A stretch of 64,000 bases of DNA. Origin: JAJDAH01 sp964487605 (GTDB lineage Bacteria > Myxococcota_A > Polyangia > Polyangiales > Polyangiaceae). The translations under genes and the position numbers were made by a program. The stretch lies in contig CAZARU010000019.1 in NCBI GenBank assembly GCA_964487605.1, positions 1-64,000 on the forward strand. Reading direction: 5' to 3'. The notes beneath the pieces were generated by a model. It saw only the letters and a program-made list of their open reading frames with translations, had not been told where the DNA came from and ran no database searches. Below, piece after piece: positions 1 to 9,168 of the stretch (position 1 is its first letter; every line of letters begins with the position of its first letter).

Positions 1-273
1 CTCGATGTCGACGGGGCCGAAGATCTCGTTCGGTTCCGTGAACCGCGTCAGGAGGTACTCGAAGTACCTGCGATCCAGGAGCGTCGCCAGATCCCGCAGG
101 AGCGCGCTCTTGGCGGTTCCCGGGGGTCCGACGAGCACGGCGTGCTCCTCGGCGAGCAGCGCCACGAGCAGGAGTCGAATGGTCTCGGACTTGCCGAGGT
201 AGCGTTGCTCGAGTTCCCGCGCGACGGCACGGAGGGCCTGCGCGGGGTCTCCTTCGGACGTCGGAGGCGTCAC
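1..273 (-). CDS. MoxR-family AAA+ ATPase (5' part; gene runs off the window)
   Basis: Only the first 91 codons are visible. After a GTG start the protein has an N-terminal helix and then a Walker A motif GPPGTAKS at residues 49-56. The next segment, YFEYLLTRFTEPNEIFGPVD, is typical of the MoxR/RavA branch of AAA+ ATPases. These proteins usually act as chaperones with a von Willebrand factor A protein encoded next to them, and help insert metals or remodel complexes; that partner would lie outside the window. The start follows the stop of the AAA-TPR gene by only 9 bases, so the two are probably co-transcribed. The family call is firm; the specific role is unknown. Confidence 0.85.
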   Translation of the reverse strand, partial: MTPPTSEGDPAQALRAVARELEQRYLGKSETIRLLLVALLAEEHAVLVGPPGTAKSALLRDLATLLDRRYFEYLLTRFTEPNEIFGPVDIE

Positions 274-282
274 GACCGCTCG

Positions 283-2910
283 TCAAGCACCCGACGCGAT
301 CTTGCGACGCGCGAAGATCTCGTCCGCCATCTCCGAGAGCACCGACGCCTCACGCTGGATGTCGGCGTTCCCGCGGTAGTGGGCAGAGCGGGTCACGTAG
401 TCCGCGAAGGCCCGGTAGCTCTTCGCGACCTCGAGCTCGTTCCCGACCTCCTTGCACATGGTGATGGCGCGCATGAAGTAGTCCACGGCCTTGCTCTCGT
501 GCCCCTGCCCCCAGGCACCGGCTCCGGTGACCTCGCCCAGCGTTCGCAGAGCGACGGCCAGGTGCACCTTGCTCTTCACTTGCCCGAACAGATCGACGGC
601 GACCTTGATGTACTCACGGGCCTTTCGGAGCTCGCCCTTGAGCAGGTAGGCCTTCGCCAGGCCGCGCTTGACCTCCGCCAGGTGGAGGCGATCGCCCAGC
701 TCGTCGCACAGCTCCTCGGCCTCGGAGAGGATGCGCACCGCGGCGGCGACGTCGCCGAGCCTGTAGTGCGCCTCGCCGATGTTGGTGAGCACGACGGCTA
801 TGCGATTTCGCTCGCCCATTTCCTGAGCAATGTCATGGGCTTCCCTGAACAGATCGAGCGCCTTCACGTGGTCGTTCTGGGTCTGCGCCAGGCGTCCCAG
901 GTTGTTGAGCGTCTGAACCACGCCGAGCGGATCCGAGATCTCGCGCCGCAGCTCGAGGGCGGCCTCGAACGCCTCGCGCGCGTTCGCCTCCCGACCGTGG
1001 TCCATCCACACCAGTCCGATGTTGTTGAAGCTGAGCGCGATCGACCGACGGTCGCCGATCTTCTTTCGCCGCTCGAGGGCGTCCTTCATGCGCTCGAGCG
1101 CAGGCTCGTACTCTCCCTTGATCCACAGCAGCTTCCCGATGTCGTCGTGGCACGCCGCAATGCCGCGCTCGTCGCCGCACGCGATGAAGAGTTCGAGCGC
1201 CGCGTCGAGGTGCTCGGAAGCGTCCGCGAGAGCACCGAGATCCCGATGTAGCCTTCCGATGCGGTTGTGCGCCGCGGCCCCCTTCGACGACAGGCCGAGG
1301 CGGTAGGCCAGATTCTGCATGTCCCAGAACGCCGACAGGGCCTCGTCCGTCCGCCCCATGGTGAGCAGAACGTCGCCGTCGTTGTGGAGCGCCTCGAGGC
1401 GCCGGCGCGCGTCGGAATCGCCGAGGAGGTCCAGCCCGCGCGCGTAGTACTCGTGGGCCTTCTTCGCGGCATGGTGTGCCCGCGCCGCGTCTCCCGCGTC
1501 CACGTACACCTGCCCTGCGCGGGTGCGCGTCCCCGCCAGCTCCAGGTGGTGCGCGAGCATCGCCATGTACTCCTCCTGGGACAGCGTGGCGTCGAGGTGC
1601 GCCAGCCAGTCGGCGATGGCCTGATGGTAGCGGCGCCCCGTGGCAGCGCTCGTGAGCTGCGAGATCCGCTCACGCTCCAGGTTGTGCTTGAAGACGTACT
1701 CCTTGTCGTTCTTGAACGTGCTGTCGGGAAGCTCGAGGACGTAGTCGCGCTGGATCAGGCCGTCGATGCGCGCGCGCACCTCCTCCACGTCCGTGGCGAC
1801 ACCGGGCCGCCACAGCTTCGGAGAGTCGGCGTCCATTCGCCGCAACGTCACCAGAGCGTTGAGCCAGAACACGCTGCCCATCGCCGCGGCGTGCTCCAGG
1901 AGCTTCCTGTCTTCCGGTCCCAGAGCGGCGATCCTCGCCGTGACGGCGTCGTCCACCGTGATGGGCAGCCGCACGGAGGACAGCTTCTCGAGATTGACCT
2001 TCCACACCGGATCCCGGGCGAGCGCGCTCTCTTCCGCGAGAACGCCGTGGTCGTGGAAGATCCTCACCATCTGCTCGAGCAGCCCCGGCGTTCCACCGGC
2101 GAGGTTGACGCCGGCTTCGACGAGCGCGTCGGGCGCTCCTCCCTCGCAGGGCGCGAGCAAGGCCTCCATGATCCTGACGGCGTCCTCGTCCGTCACGGGC
2201 CCGACGTCGAGGCGTGTGTGGCGGTCGCCACCGAAATCGAACCAGTCCTGGTGACGGGTGAGGAGCTCCGACCGCGCCGTGCAGATGAGCAGGATCGGCC
2301 CGCGAAGGTTCTCCACGAGGTAGCGAAGAAGCTCGATGGATTCGTCGTCTGCGTTGTGCAGCTCCTCGAACATCAGGCAGAGGGGGCCCTGACCCGAATC
2401 GCTCTCCACGAAGCTGCGAATGACCGCGCGGCGGAGCAGCCGCGCCTGAAGCGGATCGTCCGCCACCGCCTTGGTCAGAGGACTATCGGCGAACGGCAGG
2501 TCGAGGAGCTGGCCGAGGAAGTAGCAGACGTCTCCGACCTTGCGGTCGTCCAGGACCTTTGCCACCTGGGCACGGACCTGCGCCTTCGCCGCCTCGGCGT
2601 CCATTCCCTCGACGAGGCCGAAGCGTGATCGCAGCAGGCGCGCGAAGATGCCGTACGAGAGGCGCAGGTCGCGAGCGGAGCCGCGATAGGCTCGCGGAGG
2701 TCGCCCTCCGGCGTTCCGGAGCTGAGCGAGGTACTCCTGCACGATCCGGCTCTTGCCGATGCCGTTGGCGCCCAGGAGGGTGACGATGCGCGTCTCCTTG
2801 CGCTCGCGCGAGAGGTCCCCGGCGCCGCGCAGGGCGGAGAGCTCTGCGTCACGACCGAGCAACGGGGCTCGGGAGCCAGGGTCCACCACCGTACTGTCCA
2901 CCATGGGCAT
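283..2910 (-). CDS. STAND-like AAA ATPase with C-terminal TPR array
   Basis: About 875 residues. A short leader ends in PLLGRDAELSALR, the boundary usually found before signal-transducing AAA ATPase modules. Walker A (GANGIGKS) is at about residues 47-54 and a Walker B-like LCLMFEELHNAD at about 178-188. The C-terminal 300 residues are tandem tetratricopeptide repeats, with LGR and NNIG signatures in several copies. The architecture matches the ATPase-TPR half of large myxobacterial Ser/Thr kinases and adenylate cyclases, but no kinase or cyclase domain is attached. It is likely a cytoplasmic signal-integration protein. The open frame runs about 140 codons further upstream through mepA; I rejected that extension because it lies antiparallel-free in another frame of mepA and has no domain. 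ATG at 2904 is an alternative start. Confidence 0.8.
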   Translation of the reverse strand: MPMVDSTVVDPGSRAPLLGRDAELSALRGAGDLSRERKETRIVTLLGANGIGKSRIVQEYLAQLRNAGGRPPRAYRGSARDLRLSYGIFARLLRSRFGLVEGMDAEAAKAQVRAQVAKVLDDRKVGDVCYFLGQLLDLPFADSPLTKAVADDPLQARLLRRAVIRSFVESDSGQGPLCLMFEELHNADDESIELLRYLVENLRGPILLICTARSELLTRHQDWFDFGGDRHTRLDVGPVTDEDAVRIMEALLAPCEGGAPDALVEAGVNLAGGTPGLLEQMVRIFHDHGVLAEESALARDPVWKVNLEKLSSVRLPITVDDAVTARIAALGPEDRKLLEHAAAMGSVFWLNALVTLRRMDADSPKLWRPGVATDVEEVRARIDGLIQRDYVLELPDSTFKNDKEYVFKHNLERERISQLTSAATGRRYHQAIADWLAHLDATLSQEEYMAMLAHHLELAGTRTRAGQVYVDAGDAARAHHAAKKAHEYYARGLDLLGDSDARRRLEALHNDGDVLLTMGRTDEALSAFWDMQNLAYRLGLSSKGAAAHNRIGRLHRDLGALADASEHLDAALELFIACGDERGIAACHDDIGKLLWIKGEYEPALERMKDALERRKKIGDRRSIALSFNNIGLVWMDHGREANAREAFEAALELRREISDPLGVVQTLNNLGRLAQTQNDHVKALDLFREAHDIAQEMGERNRIAVVLTNIGEAHYRLGDVAAAVRILSEAEELCDELGDRLHLAEVKRGLAKAYLLKGELRKAREYIKVAVDLFGQVKSKVHLAVALRTLGEVTGAGAWGQGHESKAVDYFMRAITMCKEVGNELEVAKSYRAFADYVTRSAHYRGNADIQREASVLSEMADEIFARRKIASGA

Positions 2911-2951
2911 CCGAGTGTCCCCGAGAGGGCGCGGGGGGCCAAGGGGTCGGC

Positions 2952-3770
2952 CTAGCCGGCCTCCGCGCGGCCGGGTTTCCCGGCGGACAGCGGGCGCGGG
3001 CGGGCGGGCCGCGCCTTCGGCCGCGGGCTGCGGGGTCGATCGGGCTCGGAGATGCACACGTCGCGCTGGTCGCTCGGGCACCTGATGCGCACGTGGAAGT
3101 GGTCGTCGTGAGGCAAACCCCGCGTGGGTTGCTTCATGGCAATCGCCGCGCGGTGTCGGACCGGCAGGTACACGCCGGCCGCGGTCGCGTGCTTCAGCAG
3201 TCGCCGCCGGAGCGGCTCCGCCACGAAGATGTGCTGCACTCGCGCGTCGGAGCTCGTCATCCAGGACTGCACGAGAGCCCAGTTCCTCGCGTCGTCGAAC
3301 TCGAGATCGGGCCGGTCCGCGGCGCGACCGTTCCACAGGACCCGGAGGAACTGCTCGGTGGCTGCCGGCTTGCCGTCCCGCCCCACGAAATAGAAGCCGA
3401 CGTCGGCGTCGCGCCCGCTCTCGTGAGAGTGGTGTCCGCCGATGCTTCCGCCACGGCGGAGCGACAGATCGCCCACCAGGAGGACGGACCCCGGGAACTT
3501 CCGGTTGACGGTCCTCGCGCTCTTGTCGATGAGCCGCACCAGCTCCGGCAGGCCCCAGACGGCGCCCGCTGCGTTTCGGAGTCTCAGGCGCCCGTCGTTT
3601 TCCTGCAGCCGCACGCCCGCCTCCAGTCGGCCGTCCGTGGGTGACCCGACGCTGGCCGGTTGCGGCGCGCTGGCCCCGGCCGGCGTGGCGTGCCCGAGGA
3701 GGAAGAGGGACGTGAGCGCGAGCGCGAGCGGGACGACTCCACGTCGCGTGACCGGTCGTCCGGCATCCAT
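2952..3770 (-). CDS. mepA: Penicillin-insensitive murein endopeptidase (MepA-like, M74)
   Basis: A periplasmic zinc peptidase that would cut D-Ala-meso-DAP cross-links in peptidoglycan. With the ATG start at 3770 the protein has 272 residues. It begins with a basic region and hydrophobic stretch (about residues 9-26) ending near an AGASA cleavage site. The metal-binding signatures HSHESGRDADVGF (about 114-126) and HDDHFHVRI (about 221-229) are intact. The C-terminal 40 residues are a Pro/Arg-rich tail not normal for the family. A TTG start at 3806 is possible but would place 12 extra residues before the signal peptide. An 18-base perfect palindrome lies immediately upstream of the chosen ATG. 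Confidence 0.88.
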   Translation of the reverse strand: MDAGRPVTRRGVVPLALALTSLFLLGHATPAGASAPQPASVGSPTDGRLEAGVRLQENDGRLRLRNAAGAVWGLPELVRLIDKSARTVNRKFPGSVLLVGDLSLRRGGSIGGHHSHESGRDADVGFYFVGRDGKPAATEQFLRVLWNGRAADRPDLEFDDARNWALVQSWMTSSDARVQHIFVAEPLRRRLLKHATAAGVYLPVRHRAAIAMKQPTRGLPHDDHFHVRIRCPSDQRDVCISEPDRPRSPRPKARPARPRPLSAGKPGRAEAG

Positions 3771-3773
3771 GTG

Positions 3774-3791
3774 GAATTGGCTAGCCAATTC
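3774..3791. promoter_or_regulatory. 18-base perfect palindrome upstream of mepA
   Basis: The sequence GAATTGGCTAGCCAATTC is its own reverse complement. It is AT-rich against a very GC-rich background and ends 3 bases before the chosen mepA ATG. It could be an operator or an mRNA hairpin over the ribosome-binding region. If translation starts at the upstream TTG it is coding instead. Function is inferred from symmetry and position only. Confidence 0.45.
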
Positions 3792-4001
3792 GACGGAAAC
3801 GGGCAAAATTCGCCGCTTGCGCTCGGACGCGCGATGCTGCGTCGCAAGGAGCAGGCGGCGTACTAGACTCGCCTCCCGTCCCCCGCTCGAACCCGCGAAG
3901 ACACGCCCAGGAAATCACGTGACGACGTCGCCCCAAGGCTCGCTCGAAGCCGCGGCTCCGGGACACCTCGGGGCGCCCGCCGCGCACGCGGGGGCGGCCG
4001 C

Positions 4002-5231
4002 GTGACGGCGTACGCGAGCGTCCTGGAGCGCCTGTACGCGCTCATGGCGCGAGGCCGGGGGCTCGGGCTGGAGCGCATGACCGCGGCCTGCGCGGCCATG
4101 GGACATCCGGAGCGGTCGTTCGAGGTCGTCCACGTCGCGGGAACGAACGGAAAGGGCAGCGTCTGTGCCTTCGTCGCTTCCATGGCGCGCGCGGGCGGCA
4201 AGCGCGTGGGTCTCTACACGTCGCCGCACCTCACGCGCTTCGTGGAGCGCATCCAGATCGACGGCGTTCCCGTCGACGAGTCCTTCCTCGTCCCCATTGC
4301 CGAGCGCGTGCTGAACGAGGCGCCCGACCTCACGTTCTTCGAGGCGACGACGCTCATGGCGCTCCTCGCCTTTCAGCAGGCTGGCGTCGAGCTCGCCGTA
4401 CTCGAGGTCGGACTCGGGGGACGCCTCGACGCGACCAACGTCGTCCCCCCGCCACGGGTCGCGGCGATCACGCGCATCGCGTTCGACCACATGGCGGACC
4501 TGGGCGACTCCCTCGCCAAGATCGGCGCGGAGAAGGCCGGAATCATCAAGGCCGGTTCAGCCGTCGTCGTCGGCAAGGTCCACCCCGACGCGCGCGCGGT
4601 GATCGAGGCTGCCATCGCGGAGCGCGGCGCGAGGCTCGTCCCCCTGGGAAGCCCCGAGCCCACCCCCGGAGCCCAGATCGCCTATCCGCGCCTCGCCATG
4701 TTCGGGACGAACCTCGCCGTGGCCGTCACGGCCGCCCGGGAGCTGGGGCTTACGACGGAGGCCATCTCCCAGGGGATCGAGCAGACCGCCTGGCCCGGAC
4801 GCAACGAGCTCCTGCACCGCAACGGCCAGGAGCTCACGCTCATCGACTGCGCGCACAATCCCGACGGTGCCGTCGCCCTGTCGCACATGCTCGATCCCAG
4901 CCTCCTCGGGGAAATCGAGTCGCGGCGCGACGTCGCCCTCGTGTTCGGGACTCTCGACACGAAGAACTGGCGGGCGATGCTCGACCGCCTGGAGCACATG
5001 GTCGGGCACCGCGTCTACGCCGCTCCGCCGCTGAAGCGGGGCGTGGATCCTCGGGAGATGGCGCAGTACCTGAAGGGGGAGGTCGCGGACTCGGTCGAGG
5101 CGGCCGTCGCGCGGGCGCGCACCGTCGTCGGGCCGCGTGGGGTCGTCGTGGTCGCGGGGTCCATCTTCCTGGCCGGCGCGGCCCGGGCGCTGTTGCTCGG
5201 GCTGCCGGTCGATCCTCCAGCGGACCTCTGA
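4002..5231 (+). CDS. folC: Bifunctional folylpolyglutamate/dihydrofolate synthase
   Basis: An ATP-dependent Mur-ligase-like enzyme that adds glutamate to dihydropteroate or tetrahydrofolate in the cytoplasm. The 409-residue protein carries the P-loop AGTNGKGSV (about 46-54), SPHL, the FFEATTLMAL segment, LGGRLDATNV, and the C-terminal IDCAHNPDG motif. Length is normal. The GTG start overlaps the end of a tiny GTG-initiated frame (3919-4005) that I do not call. It is the first gene of a plus-strand run whose members overlap or sit within a few bases: yajQ begins 1 base after its stop. Confidence 0.93.
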   Translation: MTAYASVLERLYALMARGRGLGLERMTAACAAMGHPERSFEVVHVAGTNGKGSVCAFVASMARAGGKRVGLYTSPHLTRFVERIQIDGVPVDESFLVPIAERVLNEAPDLTFFEATTLMALLAFQQAGVELAVLEVGLGGRLDATNVVPPPRVAAITRIAFDHMADLGDSLAKIGAEKAGIIKAGSAVVVGKVHPDARAVIEAAIAERGARLVPLGSPEPTPGAQIAYPRLAMFGTNLAVAVTAARELGLTTEAISQGIEQTAWPGRNELLHRNGQELTLIDCAHNPDGAVALSHMLDPSLLGEIESRRDVALVFGTLDTKNWRAMLDRLEHMVGHRVYAAPPLKRGVDPREMAQYLKGEVADSVEAAVARARTVVGPRGVVVVAGSIFLAGAARALLLGLPVDPPADL

Positions 5232-5232
5232 C

Positions 5233-5718
5233 GTGGCCTCCTTCGACGTCGTGTCCAAGCCCGATTGGGCAGAAATCGACAACGCGCTGAACCAGGCGTC
5301 GCGAGAGGTCGCCCAGCGATTCGACTTCAAGGGCACCAACGCGACCCTCGAGAAGACCGAGGCCGGTCTGCTCCTCACGGCGTCCACGGAGGAGCGCGTC
5401 CGGGCCGCCCTGGACGTCCTGCAGGGCAAGCTCATCAAGCGCAAGGTGAGCTTGAAGTTCCTGGATGTCGGCGAGGCAGAGCCGGGTCCCAAGGGCTCCG
5501 CGAAGCTGCTCGTCAAGGTGAAGCAGGGAGTAGATCGCGACAACGCGCGCAAGCTCGTCACACTCGTCAAGGAGTCGAAGATCAAGGTCCAGGCCTCGAT
5601 TCAGGAGGACGCGGTGCGCATCAGCGGCAAGAAGCGTGACGATCTGCAGGAGGTGATCGCCCTGCTGCGCAAGACCGAGATCGACCTCGATCTCCAGTTC
5701 GTGAACTTCCGTGACTGA
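5233..5718 (+). CDS. yajQ: YajQ-family nucleotide/cyclic-di-GMP-binding protein
   Basis: The 161-residue product matches the full YajQ length and pattern: SFDVVSK at the N-terminus, QRFDFKGT, a central KVSLKFLDV segment, the second ferredoxin-like half SKIKVQASIQ, and the family-typical ending DLDLQFVNFRD. YajQ proteins bind nucleotides, and some act as cyclic-di-GMP effectors that modulate transcription factors. The GTG start is placed 1 base after folC; the frame stays open further upstream inside folC, but the family N-terminus is exactly here. The last 8 bases overlap glmM. Confidence 0.9.
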   Translation: MASFDVVSKPDWAEIDNALNQASREVAQRFDFKGTNATLEKTEAGLLLTASTEERVRAALDVLQGKLIKRKVSLKFLDVGEAEPGPKGSAKLLVKVKQGVDRDNARKLVTLVKESKIKVQASIQEDAVRISGKKRDDLQEVIALLRKTEIDLDLQFVNFRD

Positions 5719-7078
5719 GCGCAAGCTCTTCGGCACGGATGGGATCCGCGGAGAGGCGAACGTCCATCCCATGACCCCCGAGGTCGCCCTCAGGTTGGGG
5801 CGAGCCATCGCGGCCGTCGCCGGCAAGGGGCGAAAGCGTTCGCCTCGGGTCGTGATCGGCAAGGACACACGCCTCTCCGGCTACATGCTCGAGACCGCCC
5901 TCTCCGCGGGGATCTGCTCCATGGGCGGGCGCGTGATGCTGAGCGGACCCATTCCGACGCCGGCCGTCGCCAACCTGACTCAGAGCATGCGCGCGGACGC
6001 GGGGGTCGTGATCAGCGCGAGCCACAACCCCTACCAGGACAACGGCATCAAGCTGTTCGGTCCGGACGGGTTCAAGCTGCCCGACTCCGAGGAATCGGCC
6101 ATCGAGCGCCTGCTCGACGGGGACACGCTGGATGCCGCCGTGCCCACCGGCGCCCGCATCGGGCGCGCCGATCGGGTCTCCGACGCGGGCGGACGCTACG
6201 TGGTGTACGCCAAGGCGACCTTCCCGAAGGAGCTGACGCTCGACGGGGTCAGAGTCGTGGTGGATGCGGCGCACGGCGCGGCCTATCGCGTCGCGCCGGC
6301 GGTCTTCGCGGAGCTCGGCGCGGACGTCGTGGCCATCGGGTGCCGCCCCGACGGGAAGAACATCAACCGAGGCTGCGGCGCACTCCACCCCGAGCACGTC
6401 GCCGCGGAGGTGAAGAAGCGAAGGGCGCAGGTCGGTGTCGCCCTCGACGGGGACGCCGACCGCCTGATCGTCGTCGACGAACGGGGAAACATCGTGGACG
6501 GCGACGCACTGATGGCGCTGTGCGCCCTGCGGCAGATCGAGGAGCGTCGCCTGCCGAAGAAGACCGTCGTGGCGACGGTCATGAGCAACATGGGGCTCGA
6601 GATCGCGCTGGCGTCCGCGGGGGGCAAGCTGCTCCGCACGCCGGTGGGAGACCGCTACGTGGTCGAGGCGATGCGCAAGGGCGGCTACGGGTTCGGCGGG
6701 GAGCAGTCGGGGCACCTCGTCTTCCTGGAACATGCGACGACGGGTGACGGCGTGGTCGCCGCCCTGCAGGTGCTGGCCATCGCCGTCGCCCGGCAGCGTC
6801 CGGTGAGCGAGCTGGCGCGTGTGATGACGCGCGTGCCGCAGATCCTCGAGAGCGTGACGCTCGCCGCCCGACGCCCCCTCGAGGACATGCCGTACCTGCA
6901 GCGGGAGATGCGGCGCGTCGAGAAGCGCCTCGGGAACCGCGGAAGACTGCTCGTGCGCTGGAGCGGTACCGAAGCGAAGCTCCGGCTCATGGCCGAGGGG
7001 CCCGACGAGTCGGCCCTGTCGGCCATGGTCGGCGACATGGCCGACGCCGCGCGTCGCGATCTGGGTGCACCGCGTTGA
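5711..7078 (+). CDS. glmM: Phosphoglucosamine mutase
   Basis: Interconverts glucosamine-6-phosphate and glucosamine-1-phosphate on the way to UDP-GlcNAc, and so feeds peptidoglycan synthesis. The 455-residue protein begins KLFGTDGIRGEAN and has the phosphoserine loop ISASHNPYQDNGIK (Ser104), the magnesium loop LDGDADR (near residue 250), the GGEQSGH sugar-binding loop, and the phosphate-binding RWSGTEAKLR at the C-terminus. The GTG start overlaps yajQ by 8 bases, and its stop overlaps the next gene by 4 bases, so translational coupling is likely. Confidence 0.95.
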   Translation: MTERKLFGTDGIRGEANVHPMTPEVALRLGRAIAAVAGKGRKRSPRVVIGKDTRLSGYMLETALSAGICSMGGRVMLSGPIPTPAVANLTQSMRADAGVVISASHNPYQDNGIKLFGPDGFKLPDSEESAIERLLDGDTLDAAVPTGARIGRADRVSDAGGRYVVYAKATFPKELTLDGVRVVVDAAHGAAYRVAPAVFAELGADVVAIGCRPDGKNINRGCGALHPEHVAAEVKKRRAQVGVALDGDADRLIVVDERGNIVDGDALMALCALRQIEERRLPKKTVVATVMSNMGLEIALASAGGKLLRTPVGDRYVVEAMRKGGYGFGGEQSGHLVFLEHATTGDGVVAALQVLAIAVARQRPVSELARVMTRVPQILESVTLAARRPLEDMPYLQREMRRVEKRLGNRGRLLVRWSGTEAKLRLMAEGPDESALSAMVGDMADAARRDLGAPR

Positions 7079-7779
7079 CGCCGGGCGGTGGTGACGCTGC
7101 CGTCGCCGATCCGGTCGTCCAGGTGCGCGCGCTCACCCGTGAGTTCGGCGTCGGCACCGCGGCGCACCGGGCGCTCCACGGCGTGTCGCTCGAGGTGACT
7201 CGTGGAGAGGCCGTGCTCGTGGCGGGCCCGTCGGGCTGTGGGAAGAGCACCCTGCTCGCGACCATCGGGGGGCTCGATCGAACCTACGCCGGCAGCCTCG
7301 CGCTCTTCGGTCGCGACGTGGCCCAACTGGGGGACGACGAGCTGAGCGATCTTCGCGGCGAGCGGATCGGTTTCGTCTTCCAGGCGTTTCACCTGCTCGA
7401 TCACCTCACGGTGCTGGAGAACGTCATGCTCCCTGCGGTCTTCGGGCCGACGCCGCTGGCGGAGGCGGAGTCCGTCGCTCGAGACGTCCTCGCCCGGGTA
7501 TCCATGCTCGATCGCGCGGCGGACTCGCCTTCAACGCTGTCCGGGGGGCAGCGACAACGCGTGGCCATCGCGCGGGCGCTGCTCCGCCGCCCAGACCTGA
7601 TCCTGTGCGATGAGCCCACCGGGAACCTCGATCGCGACACCGGTGAGCAGATCATCGATCTCTTCGGTTCCATCCACGACGAGCTCGGCGCGACGTTCGT
7701 CATCGTGACGCACGAGGATCGGATGCGACGGATCGCGACGAGGTCCCTCTCCATGCTCGACGGGAGGCTCGTCCCGTGA
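7075..7779 (+). CDS. ABC transporter ATP-binding protein, LolD/MacB type
   Basis: A 234-residue ATPase of the LolD/MacB group, which energises lipoprotein release or efflux across the envelope. Walker A is GPSGCGKS (51-58), the Q-loop VFQAFHLL (about 101-108), the signature LSGGQRQR (155-162), Walker B LILCDEP (175-181), followed by TGNLD and the H-loop VTHE. It starts at TTG in a 4-base overlap with glmM; a GTG a few codons in is an alternative. Its stop overlaps the permease gene by 4 bases. This pairing defines a MacB-like transporter; the substrate cannot be told. Confidence 0.92.
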   Translation: MTPGGGDAAVADPVVQVRALTREFGVGTAAHRALHGVSLEVTRGEAVLVAGPSGCGKSTLLATIGGLDRTYAGSLALFGRDVAQLGDDELSDLRGERIGFVFQAFHLLDHLTVLENVMLPAVFGPTPLAEAESVARDVLARVSMLDRAADSPSTLSGGQRQRVAIARALLRRPDLILCDEPTGNLDRDTGEQIIDLFGSIHDELGATFVIVTHEDRMRRIATRSLSMLDGRLVP

Positions 7780-9164
7780 CTCGAGGCCTCATCCCCCTCG
7801 TGGCCGGTGACCTGCGCCGCACCCGGGGGCGGTGGACGTTGGCGGGGTCCGGGATGGCCGTCGGGGCCGGTGCGCTGGTCTTCTTCGTCGCGCTCGGCCT
7901 CGGAGCCGAGCGCGTCCTGCTCGGTGAGGTGTTCCCCATCGACCAGGTCGAGGTCGAGCCGAAGAAGACCGGCGCCGGACTCCTGTCCCTGCTGGGTGGT
8001 CCCCACGAGCCGGCCGGCATCGACGACGAGGCGCTGGCGCTGCTCCGGAGCACGCCCGGTGTGCGCGCCGTTCACCCGAAGCTCAAGTTCCGCTTCCCCG
8101 CGAGCGCCAAGGGCGGCAAGGAGATCCTCGGCCGGGAGATCGGCACCCACGAGATGGTGGGTGACGGCATCGACCCGGCGCTCGTGGCCAGCGACCTCGG
8201 CGATGGTGGTCGGTTCTCCGATCCGCTCGCGACTCCGGGGCCCGTTTGCAAGGGGGACGACGACTGCGACGGCCACGCCTACTGCGAGCGACCGAGCGAC
8301 CGCCCCGACGGCGTCTGCTCGCGCCCCGTGCCCGCCCTGGTCAGCCGCTACCTGATCGAGCTCTTCGACCACGCCATCGCGCCTTCTCACGGCCTGCCCC
8401 CCATCGCCGGGACGCTCGTGGCGCGTGCCAGCGGCATTCCGTTCCGGATGACGCTCGGAACGTCCCTCCTGGGCGTGGCGCGGCAGGGTTCGACCAGGAC
8501 CGTCAAGGTCGAGATCGTCGGGGTCTCTTCCAAGGCGATCGATCTGGGCATCACCCTGCCGGTGGACGTCGTCCGAAGGTGGAATCGAGAGTTCACCGGC
8601 GAGGGAGCCGCCGCCCGTCACTCGAGTGCCGTGGTCCTGGTCGAGCACGCCTCGGACGCGGCGGGCGTCCTCGAGGCGGCCGCAGCGCGCGGGCTCGTTC
8701 CGAGGGACACGCGGGCCCGCGACGTCAGCGTGCTGATCTCGACGCTCACGGGACTGCTGATGCTCGTGGCGGGCGTGATCCTGCTGGTTGCGGCGTCGAA
8801 CATCGCTCAGACGTTCCGCGCCATCGTCGCCGAGCGCCAGCAGGAGATTGGCCTCTACCGAGCCCTCGGCGCGCGGCGCTCCGTCGTCTTCGGGTGGGTA
8901 CTCTCGCTCGCCGCCATCGTCGGGGGAATCGCGGGCGTGGCCGGGTGCGTCGCGGCCAGCATCGCGGCGTGGGGGGTGAACGCCTGGGCGGCGCGGGCCC
9001 TCCCCGACTTTCCGTTCAAGCCGGAGTCGTTCTTCGAGTTCCCCGCGTGGCTCTGGTTCGTGGGGGCGGGGTTCGCTGCGGCGTGTGCCGTGCTCGGCGC
9101 GCTCGGACCGGCGCTCCGCGCCGCGCGCACGGACCCAGCGCGCGCCCTCCAAGGAGCGCGATGA
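7776..9164 (+). CDS. FtsX/MacB-type ABC permease with cysteine-rich insert
   Basis: A 462-residue permease with one membrane segment near residues 23-45, a large periplasmic domain, and three C-terminal membrane segments (from about residue 320). The ERQQEIGLYRALGARR coupling loop sits between the first two of these, as in LolC/E and MacB. The periplasmic domain has an insert with cysteines at 158, 164, 170 and 181 around GDDDCDGHAYC, which looks like a small disulfide or metal-binding knot. Myxobacterial secreted proteins often carry such motifs, but they are not part of ordinary MacB. GTG start overlaps the ATPase gene by 4 bases. Confidence 0.88.
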   Translation: MTRGLIPLVAGDLRRTRGRWTLAGSGMAVGAGALVFFVALGLGAERVLLGEVFPIDQVEVEPKKTGAGLLSLLGGPHEPAGIDDEALALLRSTPGVRAVHPKLKFRFPASAKGGKEILGREIGTHEMVGDGIDPALVASDLGDGGRFSDPLATPGPVCKGDDDCDGHAYCERPSDRPDGVCSRPVPALVSRYLIELFDHAIAPSHGLPPIAGTLVARASGIPFRMTLGTSLLGVARQGSTRTVKVEIVGVSSKAIDLGITLPVDVVRRWNREFTGEGAAARHSSAVVLVEHASDAAGVLEAAAARGLVPRDTRARDVSVLISTLTGLLMLVAGVILLVAASNIAQTFRAIVAERQQEIGLYRALGARRSVVFGWVLSLAAIVGGIAGVAGCVAASIAAWGVNAWAARALPDFPFKPESFFEFPAWLWFVGAGFAAACAVLGALGPALRAARTDPARALQGAR

Positions 9165-9168
9165 TCCG

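Noticed and set aside
3919..4005. 28-codon GTG-initiated frame ending over the folC start
   Set aside because: Low-complexity Ala/Gly sequence with no ribosome site; could be a coupling leader but nothing supports it.
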